A stretch of 9,199 nucleotides of DNA from Chthoniobacterales bacterium (GCA_013695925.1 JACCZO010000268.1:1-9199); one strand, 5' to 3'; shown: positions 1-5,679, counted from the first letter of the stretch. The notes: generated by a model not told the origin, from the letters alone. Numbers and translations: made by a program.

Positions 1-157
1 TTCAAATCTCTCCGCCTTTCGCTCAACTGCATCGTTACGGCTTAGAAAGTTGCGGTCGGGCGGAACATTGGCCGCCCACCTTGCGACCGCGGGGTTGCCA
101 CCGGTCGCGTTTCCGCACCTCCAAAACTACGTTGGTGTCGAGGAGAAATCCGTTCAC
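1..157 (-). pseudogene. PIN-domain (VapC/FitB-type) toxin, frameshifted and cut by window edge
   Basis: The GTG start (155-157) overlaps the antitoxin stop as GTGA, the usual coupling in antitoxin-toxin pairs. The first 19 codons read as a PIN-domain start, GFLLDTNVVLEVRKRDR, where Asp7 is the first metal-binding acid of these Mg-dependent RNases. In frame, the protein then ends at TAA (35-37) after 40 residues. Moving one base forward at about position 99-100 gives GNPAVARWAANVPPDRNFLS, the continuation expected for this family, and that frame stays open to base 1. A single extra base near position 100 therefore splits the gene. The next conserved block (normally like VT-x-GE) is also poorly preserved, so a second lesion near the edge is possible. 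It may be a dead toxin, a sequencing error, or less likely recoded. The rest of the domain lies outside the window. Confidence 0.75.
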
Positions 158-387
158 AGAGCGATGCGGCGCGACTTGCGCCTGGGTCGCGCAAAAATCC
201 GGTCATCGTCCACTTCGGGCATCGTGCGCAGAAAATCCAGCAACGGCATTGCCGGCACCTCGCCCACGAGCGATCGACGCAGAATCCGCCGCGCCTCCTC
301 CTCGGCGGAGACGCCTTCAGCAGCCGCCTTCGCCCGCAGCCTGCGCACGACGGAGTCCTCCAGTTGTCGAATCAAAATTTGTCGCAT
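154..387 (-). CDS. FitA/VapB-like ribbon-helix-helix antitoxin
   Basis: This 77-residue protein starts MRQILIRQLEDSVVRRLRAK, the pattern of FitA/Arc-type ribbon-helix-helix antitoxins. A short beta strand (about residues 2-8) pairs in the dimer and contacts DNA. Two helices follow (about 10-20 and 25-38, containing the GVSAEEEARRIL block typical of FitA-like proteins). The C-terminal tail is rich in arginine and would normally wrap the PIN toxin. The ATG at 385-387 was chosen because the domain begins there; the frame stays open further upstream, but that part looks unrelated. No clear Shine-Dalgarno site is present. It would bind DNA at its own promoter and neutralise the overlapping PIN toxin. 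Since that toxin is frameshifted, it may now be an orphan antitoxin. Confidence 0.8.
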   Translation of the reverse strand: MRQILIRQLEDSVVRRLRAKAAAEGVSAEEEARRILRRSLVGEVPAMPLLDFLRTMPEVDDDRIFARPRRKSRRIAL

Positions 388-395
388 GCGAAAGA

Positions 396-412
396 TGCTG
401 GCAATGATAGCA
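396..412 (-). promoter_or_regulatory. Candidate FitA-type operator overlapping a -10-like box
   Basis: Just upstream of the antitoxin start (minus strand) is the imperfect palindrome TGCTGGCAATGATAGCA, with 12 of 16 non-central positions symmetric. Its right half, TGATAGCA (405-412), matches from memory the half-site reported for Neisseria FitAB. On the minus strand it contains TATCAT, a plausible -10 box 16 bp before the ATG. No convincing -35 was found. Autorepression is inferred. Confidence 0.4.
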
Positions 413-507
413 CTGTCCCGCAAGGCCCGCTTCGATTCCGGCCAGACTGCGCCGGATCTCAATGCGATTCCGGCGACGCGCTTGGCAGATCTACGATTGG
501 ATTCGAC

Positions 508-530
508 GCTATACGCGAACCACGTATAGC
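508..530. repeat. Perfect 8-bp inverted repeat
   Basis: GCTATACG (508-515) and CGTATAGC (523-530) are exact reverse complements separated by 7 bases. The site lies about 120 bp upstream of the antitoxin start in otherwise featureless sequence. It could be a protein-binding site, possibly a second operator of the TA pair, but nothing beyond the symmetry supports this. Confidence 0.5.
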
Positions 531-637
531 ATGCTTGCCGTCCCGGGTTCCTGGGGCTGTGCGCGGATGGCGACCGGAATCGCCTCGCCCGGGGATGGCA
601 GTAGTCGCCGCGGGAACGTGTGAAGCGGGAGGGAGAA

Positions 638-660
638 CTCGACCGCTTTAAGCGGTCGAG
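638..660. repeat. 23-bp palindrome with GCTTTAAGC core
   Basis: Arms CTCGACCGCTT and AAGCGGTCGAG are perfect over 11 bp around one central T. There is no following T-run, so a rho-independent terminator is unlikely. Related, less perfect copies occur at 2260-2272, 2748-2768 and, inverted, 5382-5396. Confidence 0.7.
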
Positions 661-673
661 ATGTAAATCTGCG

Positions 674-818
674 AACTGGCCAAATCTGCTGAAGGCCGAG
701 GGCGTTGAGTTGCGACCTCTACGGGGCCGCGCTCGAAGCCTACGGCTACATCCGGAGCGAGGGCAAAAGCCAGGGCCTCGACGCCCTGCGCGAGCAACTC
801 AAAGCCAGCCGCGCGACG
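674..818 (+). pseudogene. Remnant of a small unknown ORF (YGYIRSEGKSQGLDALREQL)
   Basis: No family was recognised. Codons from 711 read CDLYGAALEAYGYIRSEGKS, followed by QGLDALREQLKASR. This looks like a real helical C-terminus, but it has no good start: a stop lies in frame at 690-692 and only a TTG at 705 is available. One frame back, 674-712 reads NWPNLLKAEGVEL, so a one-base frameshift near 710 could join the two. The last 33 bases (780-812) recur almost unchanged at 2884-2916 in another short ORF. Apart from this remnant and the two inverted repeats at 508-530 and 638-660, no gene is seen between 388 and 824. Confidence 0.3.
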
Positions 819-824
819 AGCAGG

Positions 825-1286
825 TCAACCGGCGGCGGCGCGTTCCAGCGCAGCCACGTCCGGCTTTTCCATCTGCCAGTAGGCGGCCGTGACCCGCTGG
901 GCAGGCGCCGGATCATCGTCCCGCAACCAATCCCACACCTTGCCCGGCGTGATCTGCCACGACATCCCGTATTTATCCGTCAACCAGCCGCACTGGTTCA
1001 GCTCGCCGCCGTCGGCCGGCAGCTTCTCCCAGTAATAATCGATCTCCTCCTGCGAGTCGCAGTTCACCACCAGCGAGACCGCCTGCGTAAACGGATAGCC
1101 CGGCCCGCCATTAAGCGCGACGAACTGCTCCCCGCGCAGCTCAAACGCCACCGTCATGACCGAGCCGGCCGGTGCGGGCCCGCCTTCCGGGTAGCGCGTC
1201 GTCGCATGCATCTTCCCGTCCTTGAAGACCGAGAGATAAAACGCGACCGCCTCCTCCGCCTGCCCATCGAACCAAAGAAACGGCAC
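825..1286 (-). CDS. PhnB-like VOC superfamily protein
   Basis: This 153-residue protein belongs to the PhnB-like group of the vicinal-oxygen-chelate superfamily, often labelled 3-demethylubiquinone-9 3-methyltransferase domain proteins. Typical blocks are PFLWFDGQAEEAVAFY (2-17), FELRGEQFVALNGGP (48-62), and EEIDYYWEKL then CGWLTDKYGMSWQITP (80-114). The C-terminal ALERAAAG is characteristic. The substrate is unknown. The usual start would be the ATG at 1295-1297 (MQK...), but that ATG is out of frame: the related copy at 2118 has one more base between AAAG and CCGTTT. Translation could begin only at the GTG at 1284-1286, losing the first few residues of strand 1. The gene may therefore be weakened. 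It converges on the small-ORF remnant at its 3' end and diverges from the RelE operon. Confidence 0.83.
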   Translation of the reverse strand: MPFLWFDGQAEEAVAFYLSVFKDGKMHATTRYPEGGPAPAGSVMTVAFELRGEQFVALNGGPGYPFTQAVSLVVNCDSQEEIDYYWEKLPADGGELNQCGWLTDKYGMSWQITPGKVWDWLRDDDPAPAQRVTAAYWQMEKPDVAALERAAAG

Positions 1287-1415
1287 AACTTTTGCATCGG
1301 GGGAATCATGAGCGGGGACTGCGCATCAGGCAACTGCTGTCATGAGTCACAAATTTGAAAGCCCCAGCTCGCTATGTTCAGGACGCGCGCCATCCACTCG
1401 CCGATTTTCGTTGAG

Positions 1416-1443
1416 TTGCTACAGTTCCGCGCCGCCCTTAAAC
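1416..1443 (+). promoter_or_regulatory. Weak candidate promoter for the RelE-type TA operon
   Basis: TTGCTA (1416-1421) and TTAAAC (1438-1443) are separated by 16 bp, ending 6 bp before the GTG at 1450. If used, the transcript would be nearly leaderless, which would fit the absence of a Shine-Dalgarno sequence. The match to the sigma70 consensus is modest. Confidence 0.25.
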
Positions 1444-1449
1444 CTCTCC

Positions 1450-1698
1450 GTGCGCTACACCGTTATCCTGACCGACGAAGTGAAAGCCAGGTTGCGTGCA
1501 TTACCGCTGCGCTTGCGCCGCGAAATCGGCCACAAACTTTTTCTGCTGGAGGAGGATTTGAGTGGAAACTTGAAGAAGCTGAAGGGTTCCCGCAACCAAT
1601 ACCGCCTGCGCGCCGGCGACTACCGAATCCTTTTCGAACTCGAAGGGAGAACTGTGACAGTGTATGCTGTCGGGAACCGCAAAGACATTTATCGATGA
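1450..1698 (+). CDS. RelE/ParE-family toxin
   Basis: This 82-residue protein shows the RelE fold pattern: strand 1 (YTVILTDEVKARL, 3-15), a helical region to about residue 39, then the compact core KKLKGSRNQYRLRAGDYRIL (42-61). The closing strands are VTVYAVGNRKDIYR (69-82). The Arg and Tyr residues in YRLR, DYRIL and NRKDIYR are those that in this family contact mRNA in the ribosomal A site or fold the core. ParE-like gyrase poisons share the fold, so the target is not certain. GTG 1450 was chosen because the domain begins there; the frame is open upstream to 1342, but that extension looks like non-coding translation. It overlaps its partner by ATGA (1695-1698), with the toxin gene first as in HigBA-type order. 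It looks intact. Confidence 0.85.
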   Translation: MRYTVILTDEVKARLRALPLRLRREIGHKLFLLEEDLSGNLKKLKGSRNQYRLRAGDYRILFELEGRTVTVYAVGNRKDIYR

Positions 1699-1916
1699 GC
1701 ACCACATCTTTGAAGCTGAAATCCGCCACCGCAAATCACCTCGCCACAACCGATATCGATAAACAAATCCGTCGGGGAAAAGCCGTCTTGCGCGAGCTGA
1801 AGGCCACTTTGGAGGATCTGGAGGATCGACGCGAAATCGTCGCGGCGAAAATGCGTAACCGCGGTAAAGCTGGCACGCCCTTACGCGAGGCCGCAAAAGA
1901 ACTGGGTCTTCTGTAA
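1695..1916 (+). CDS. Coiled-coil antitoxin partner of the RelE-type toxin
   Basis: This 73-residue protein is translated from an ATG overlapping the toxin stop by 4 bases. No helix-turn-helix is visible. Residues about 21-55 form one long charged, probably coiled-coil helix (DKQIRRGKAVLRELKATLED, then LEDRREIVAAKMRN), followed by a short C-terminal helix LREAAKELGLL. Position and size argue for an antitoxin that embraces the toxin. The lack of an obvious DNA-binding domain leaves autoregulation open. The family was not named from sequence; the antitoxin call rests mainly on overlap with a clear RelE toxin. Confidence 0.7.
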   Translation: MSTTSLKLKSATANHLATTDIDKQIRRGKAVLRELKATLEDLEDRREIVAAKMRNRGKAGTPLREAAKELGLL

Positions 1917-1954
1917 TCGACTACCAAGCATTTGTTCGGTTCCCAAGGGCTAAA

Positions 1955-2118
1955 TCAGGAGCGCAGGGCCTGCACGCGAACCATGCCCCCCGACCGCGGC
2001 GCCTCTTCCGGGTAAGGTGTCGTCGCATGCATCTTCCGTCCTTGAAGACCGAGAGATAAAACGCGACTGCTTCCTCCGCCTGTGAATCGAACCAAAGAAA
2101 CGGCGTAATCTTTTGCAT
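1955..2118 (-). pseudogene. Truncated, frameshifted copy of the PhnB-like VOC gene
   Basis: From the ATG at 2116-2118 the minus strand reads MQKITPFLWFDSQAEEAVAF and on to YLSVFKDG, matching the VOC gene at 825-1286. At about 2036 one G is missing compared with that gene, so the frame shifts. The next frame continues KMHATTPYPEEAPRSGGMV and ends at a stop at 1955-1957. Only the first third of the domain remains, so it cannot be functional. At DNA level about 100 bp (2019-2118) match 1198-1297 at roughly nine bases in ten. This copy keeps the normal ATG context that the longer copy has lost. The 281 bp upstream to 2399 hold no gene, only a small palindrome at 2260-2272. Confidence 0.87.
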
Positions 2119-2259
2119 GGTGAATGATGGCTGGCGAGTTCGCGTCCGGCAAACGCTGCCGATGACCCGGCGCATTGAAGCTCCGCCCGCTGCTGCGCAC
2201 CGTTTACGGCAAAGCCCGCGAAATAATCTTGCCAAGAATCTTAGCGAATTAGAACTCGC

Positions 2260-2272
2260 ATGCTTAAAGCAT
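2260..2272. repeat. Small palindrome ATGCTTAAAGCAT
   Basis: A perfect 6-bp-arm palindrome around one central A. Its reverse complement, ATGCTTTAAGCAT, is close to the palindromic core at 2748-2768. It lies between the VOC fragment and the winged-helix gene. Confidence 0.5.
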
Positions 2273-2399
2273 TCAACACCAGTTCGGGCAACGCTCGTGT
2301 CGTTTTCCACAGCCGAGAGCGGGATAACCTTGGCTCTGTCGATTCGGTCGCGGTCGGATGACCGATCAAGGAGTGTATACTCCCCGCCGCCTGCTCACC

Positions 2400-2684
2400 T
2401 CAGCGGCGAGGGCCACTCTTGTTTTTTCGGCTGGGCAACTGGCGCGGAAGTGGTTTCGGGTGGCCGCCGCCTTTACCGACAAGCTCGTGCAACGCCGGAT
2501 ACAAAGGGTGCCTCCGATTCGCCCGATAGAATCGACGATATCCGTTACTCCGGCTGACGATCAGCTTCGCCGCCTCAAGCTTGGCTAGTTCATCCTGGAC
2601 GGTTCGCAGGGCGAGGAAACTGCGGCGGGCCAGTTCTCGCGTATAGAGTTCATCGGCACCCCTGGCAAAGAGCAATCGCAGCAC
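2400..2684 (-). CDS. Winged-helix (ArsR/MarR-like) transcriptional regulator
   Basis: This is a 94-residue DNA-binding protein. Residues 14-40 (YTRELARRSFLALRTVQDEL and following) form a helix-turn-helix. Residues 41-56 (LIVSRSNGYRRFYRAN) form the beta wing, followed by HPLYPALHELVGK. This wing-plus-HPLYPALHEL pattern belongs to small regulators that often sit beside nucleotidyltransferase genes, but none is seen nearby. The basic tail may be natural. The GTG at 2682-2684 is the only usual start in frame. The frame is open upstream (IFPVVRAE before VLRLLF, a normal family N-terminus), and an ATG at about 2712 is one base out of frame, so the gene may have lost its start. Its target is unknown; it diverges from the nuclease-helicase region. 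Confidence 0.72.
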   Translation of the reverse strand: MLRLLFARGADELYTRELARRSFLALRTVQDELAKLEAAKLIVSRSNGYRRFYRANRRHPLYPALHELVGKGGGHPKPLPRQLPSRKNKSGPRR

Positions 2685-2747
2685 CTCGGCCCGAACAACC
2701 GGAAAAATCCATGGAGCAGAGTTTGTATGATGCGGTCAGGATTATCT

Positions 2748-2768
2748 CGAATGCTTTAAGCAGTCAAG
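2748..2768. repeat. Degenerate copy of the GCTTTAAGC palindrome
   Basis: Seventeen of 21 bases match 640-660. The inner TGCTT-T-AAGCA is still perfectly symmetric. As at the first copy, a stretch encoding DALREQLKASR follows about 120 bp downstream, suggesting both belong to one duplicated unit. Confidence 0.55.
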
Positions 2769-2790
2769 TCCACAGAGCTGGAGAATTCAG

Positions 2791-2958
2791 ATGAGCGGGA
2801 GGAATGGTGGCCAGGGTAGAACCTGTTTCAGCGACCCTGCCGCTGCCGATCGCGACGCGGCCATCGCCGCGATTGCCACCATCGACGCGTTGCGCGAGCA
2901 ACTGAAAGCCAGCCGCCAACACGCGCCCAAAGCCAAGACCACCGCCCCAACCCCCTAA
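2791..2958 (+). CDS. Small hypothetical protein (55 aa)
   Basis: An ATG at 2791 opens 55 codons ending at TAA (2956-2958). A GGAG at 2770-2773 is too far upstream to act as a ribosome site. Residues about 20-45 are alanine-rich and helical (AAIAAIATIDALREQLKASR), with a proline- and lysine-rich tail. The DALREQLKASR block and its DNA recur at 780-812. No family was recognised. It could be a real small protein or another remnant of the duplicated sequence. Confidence 0.3.
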   Translation: MSGRNGGQGRTCFSDPAAADRDAAIAAIATIDALREQLKASRQHAPKAKTTAPTP

Positions 2959-2974
2959 CCAAATCGGGCGCCGG

Positions 2975-3211
2975 GGTCACCTCCTGAGGTGACCTCGGCC
3001 ACCCGTCAGGGTCGGGTTCGTCCGACCCGCAAGGTCGGACCCGCCACCCTGGTAGGTGAACATTTCCGCCTGCCGGGGTCCCGCCGCCCACCTGCAAAAG
3101 CGCCCGCGCCCACCTCCCGGGGTTGGCCGGCCGACCCTTCCCGGCGGCTGCCTCCACCCGGCAAGTGCCCCTCCTTCACACCCAAGGTCGGCGTATCCAC
3201 CTCCCGAGGTG
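2975..3211. repeat. Cluster of ACC...GGT short hairpins upstream of the nuclease-helicase
   Basis: About ten short inverted repeats share the theme ACC(T/C)...(A/G)GGT. Clear ones are GGTCACCTCCTGAGGTGACC (2975-2994, 9-bp arms); GTCCGACC/GGTCGGAC (3020-3040, 8-bp arms, 5-base loop), which competes with GGTCGG at 3010-3015 for the same CCGACC; CACC/GGTG (3045-3058); and CACCTC/GAGGTG (3198-3211). Weaker units lie near 3001-3012, 3111-3137 and 3165-3190. The plus strand is markedly C-rich. No CRISPR-like constant repeat exists. Possible roles include a structured leader RNA, a REP-like cluster or a multi-site operator. No gene is seen between 2959 and 3396. Confidence 0.65.
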
Positions 3212-3253
3212 CAAGCCTCTACCGCCAACTTCGCCGCGCCCTGCTCCCGAGGC

Positions 3254-3270
3254 CAAAAAGCCCGTTTTTG
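3254..3270. repeat. AT-stem hairpin CAAAAA/TTTTTG
   Basis: C-AAAAA (3254-3259) pairs with TTTTT-G (3265-3270) around GCCCG. The stem is too weak and lacks the GC arm of a classical terminator. It lies about 130 bp before the nuclease-helicase start and might be a leader structure. Confidence 0.3.
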
Positions 3271-3396
3271 CCCCAAAATGATGCACCGCGCCTCGTTTAC
3301 GATCTGTCGGGATGTTCTGGTCAACGGCAACGGATTTTGTTTCACTCCGCGCCGATGAACGTCGATGTCGTTGCGACCGGAACCAAGGCGACGTCG

Positions 3397-5367
3397 ATGC
3401 GTTATTGGTATGGCGCTTCCATAGCGGAATTTCTTACCGCGGCCCCTGAAACCGTGGTCGGCCACTTAACCACGAATGGCACCTTCGCTTTGCTCCCGAC
3501 CCAACGCGACGCGTGGCTCGCCCAGATTGATTTACTGCGGGAACAACTCTCCGGTCTCAGCGGCTCAATCTTCTTTGAGTTCAACATCCCACGAATGGGG
3601 CGGCGGATTGATGTGGTGCTAGTGATCGGGCCAGTTGTTTTCGCCGTCGAATTCAAAGTCGGCGAGAGAACTTTCGATCGTTCTGCGATCGATCAGGTTT
3701 GGGACTACGGACTCGATCTGAAGAATTTTCATGAGGCAAGTCATGACGCGTCGATTGTTCCGCTGCTGATCGCGACTGAAGCAATTGCGTGTCCGGTCGT
3801 CGAATTACAAGCGGACGCGGACAAGCTTTACCGACCGGTGGTTCTTGATCCCGCAAGCTTTCGCGGGACTCTCGACGCCGCCCTTGCGGAGATTGGCGGC
3901 GCTACAATGGATGCCGACGCTTGGTCGCTTGCCTCCTACCATCCGACACCCACGATCGTCGAAGCAGCGCGCTCGCTCTATGCACAGCATTCTGTCGAAG
4001 CGATCGCGCGGTTCGATGCCGGAGCCCAGAATCTGAATGTGACTTCGCGGCGAATCGAGGAACTGGTGGACGAAGCACAAGCGAAGGGTCTCAAACGTAT
4101 CTGTTTCGTAACAGGTGTGCCTGGGGCAGGGAAGACGCTCGTCGGACTAAACCTCGCGACACGCCGGCGCGACGCTCACGAGCCGACGCACGCCGTCTTT
4201 CTCTCCGGAAACGGTCCGCTCGTGGCAGTTCTTTGTGAAGCTCTCACCCGAGACGAATTCGAACGGAGCAAGAACTCACCGCAAAAACTCCGGAAAGGAG
4301 AGATCCGGACGAAGGTGAAAGCGTTCATTCAGAACGTGCATCATTTCCGCGACGATGGCCTGATTGACAGCGGACCGCCGATTGAGCACGTCGTCATCTT
4401 CGATGAAGCGCAACGCGCGTGGAACCTGCGCCAGACCGCGAACTTCATGCAGCGCAAGAAGAACCGACCCGGCTTCTCGCAGTCAGAACCGGAGTTCCTG
4501 ATCTCCTACATGGACCGGCATCAGGATTGGGCAGTAATCGTCTGCCTTGTCGGCGGAGGTCAGGAGATCAATACCGGCGAAGCTGGCATCGAAGCGTGGA
4601 TCGAGGCCGTGCACCGCAGCTTTCCACAGTGGGAGATGTTCATCTCGTCGCGCCTCACGGACAGCGAATACGCGACGAACGAGACAGTCAGCGTGGTGCA
4701 GGAGCGTCCACAGACGCACCTCGATGATTCGCTGCATCTAGCGGTGTCCATGCGTTCATTCCGCGCTGAGAACGTGTCGGCATTCGTCAAGGCCTTGCTC
4801 GACTGTGATGACGCGCAGGCAAAACGCACGTTTGCGGAATTGGCGCCAAAATTCCCAATCGCGGTCACGCGGGATATCGAAACTGCGCGGGAATGGGTTC
4901 GATCAAAGGCACGAGGAACAGAACGCTACGGGCTCGTCGCTTCATCGAAAGCGATGCGACTGAAACCGCATGCGATCGACATCCGGGTCTCGGTTGATCC
5001 GGTGCACTACTTCCTCAACGAGCGCCACGATACGCGCTCCAGCTACTATTTAGAAGACGCCGCCACGGAGTTTCAGGTGCAGGGACTTGAGCTCGATTGG
5101 GCCTGCGTCGCCTGGTGCGGCGACTTCCGCTTTAATGGGTCGGCGTGGAACTATCACGATTTCCGCGGTGATCGTTGGTGCAATATCGCGAACGCGGACA
5201 ACCGCACATTCCTGCGAAACGCCTACCGAGTCCTGCTCACCCGCGCCCGACAGGGCATGATCATTTTCGTACCGCCTGGAGACTCGAACGATCCAACCCG
5301 GCTGCCTGAGTTCTACCAGCCGACATACGAATACCTCACCGGTGTCGGGATCCGGGGAATCGGCTGA
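3397..5367 (+). CDS. PD-(D/E)XK nuclease-helicase, DUF2075 / Schlafen-group-3-like (COG3410-like)
   Basis: This is a ~656-residue, apparently intact protein. The N-terminal ~120 residues look like a PD-(D/E)XK nuclease: GRRIDVVLVIGPVVFAVEFK (68-87), with catalytic-type Asp72, Glu85 and Lys87. A superfamily-1-like ATPase follows. It has Walker A GVPGAGKT (240-247), Walker B VVIFDEAQRAW (332-342), a motif III-like VGGGQEIN (385-392), a motif IV-like VSMRSFRAE (450-458), a motif V-like TEFQVQGLELD (557-567), and the arginine-finger motif YRVLLTRAR (610-618). This order matches DUF2075 proteins. It probably unwinds or translocates on nucleic acid and cuts it; substrate and role are not shown by sequence. 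Defence is plausible given the domains and the TA/mobile surroundings. ATG 3397 was chosen because MRYWYGASIAEFL is the expected N-terminus and AAGG lies about 9 bases upstream; ATG 3355 (+14 residues) is possible. Transcribed alone. Confidence 0.9.
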   Translation: MRYWYGASIAEFLTAAPETVVGHLTTNGTFALLPTQRDAWLAQIDLLREQLSGLSGSIFFEFNIPRMGRRIDVVLVIGPVVFAVEFKVGERTFDRSAIDQVWDYGLDLKNFHEASHDASIVPLLIATEAIACPVVELQADADKLYRPVVLDPASFRGTLDAALAEIGGATMDADAWSLASYHPTPTIVEAARSLYAQHSVEAIARFDAGAQNLNVTSRRIEELVDEAQAKGLKRICFVTGVPGAGKTLVGLNLATRRRDAHEPTHAVFLSGNGPLVAVLCEALTRDEFERSKNSPQKLRKGEIRTKVKAFIQNVHHFRDDGLIDSGPPIEHVVIFDEAQRAWNLRQTANFMQRKKNRPGFSQSEPEFLISYMDRHQDWAVIVCLVGGGQEINTGEAGIEAWIEAVHRSFPQWEMFISSRLTDSEYATNETVSVVQERPQTHLDDSLHLAVSMRSFRAENVSAFVKALLDCDDAQAKRTFAELAPKFPIAVTRDIETAREWVRSKARGTERYGLVASSKAMRLKPHAIDIRVSVDPVHYFLNERHDTRSSYYLEDAATEFQVQGLELDWACVAWCGDFRFNGSAWNYHDFRGDRWCNIANADNRTFLRNAYRVLLTRARQGMIIFVPPGDSNDPTRLPEFYQPTYEYLTGVGIRGIG

Positions 5368-5551
5368 TCCGGGCGCCGATTGTTTAAAGCGGACGAATGC
5401 CGGAGATCGACGGGTCCATCGATGCTGCGCTTGCGCCGAGCGATCTTTGATTCGCGAGTCGTCCAGTCACGACCGAATGTAGCCTCGCTATGAGATTCGG
5501 CGACGACGATCCAATACAGAACCCAAGTGAGGACTTACTGAGGAAAGGAAA
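5368..5551. other. Intergenic stretch after the nuclease-helicase
   Basis: No gene or convincing terminator is seen. The sequence CGTCCGCTTTAAAC, read on the minus strand at 5382-5395, resembles half of the palindrome at 638-660. A 17-codon ORF at 5398-5451 shows no recognisable features. Confidence 0.4.
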
Positions 5552-5679
5552 GGGGTCAGGAGAATATTCTTGCGATGGGAGCGACTCCTCGGCGGAAGGG
5601 ACGATGCCGAGACAGGTGCAGATCAGGTATGTCCGCAATCCGAGGAGCCGAGGATGAAGCGCAATATCCTCCTGACCCC
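5552..5679. mobile_element. 128-bp hairpin element (MITE-like), probable RAYT deletion derivative
   Basis: Ends GGGGTCAGGAG (5552-5562) and CTCCTGACCCC (5669-5679) are perfect inverted repeats. Pairing continues after one mismatch with AATATT-like bases, giving 16 of 17. An inner pair, CTCCTCGG (5585-5592) and CCGAGGAG (5640-5647), lets the whole element fold into a long hairpin. GGGGTCAGG ends are, from memory, typical of sequences flanking REP-associated tyrosine transposases (RAYT/TnpA-REP). A short ORF inside (5604-5657) starts MPRQVQIRY, close to the usual RAYT start MPRQ-x-R-I-EY, then stops after 17 codons. The element therefore looks like a RAYT unit with its transposase body deleted, mobile only if a full-length relative exists elsewhere. 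No target duplication is evident. Confidence 0.65.
5604..5657 (+). pseudogene. Start of a RAYT-like transposase inside the hairpin element
   Basis: Seventeen codons, MPRQVQIRYVRNPRSRG, then TGA. Only the first nine residues resemble the N-terminus of Y1-type REP transposases. The HUH motif and catalytic Tyr are absent. Non-functional if the assignment is right. Confidence 0.35.

Noticed and set aside
50..529. Plus-strand 159-codon ORF
   Set aside because: It overlaps the antitoxin on the other strand and has Arg/Ser-rich composition without a domain.
638..660. Rho-independent terminator
   Set aside because: A strong palindrome, but there is no T-run on either side and no gene ends just upstream.
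705..1358. Plus-strand 217-codon ORF
   Set aside because: Beyond the first ~35 codons it is the antisense of the PhnB-like VOC gene.
2975..3211. CRISPR array
   Set aside because: There is no constant repeat with regular spacers; the units vary in length and sequence and share only an ACC...GGT theme.
2989..3354. N-terminal extension of the nuclease-helicase frame (about 120 extra residues)
   Set aside because: It translates the C-rich hairpin cluster into Pro/Arg/Gly-rich sequence with no family likeness; the expected N-terminus begins near 3397.
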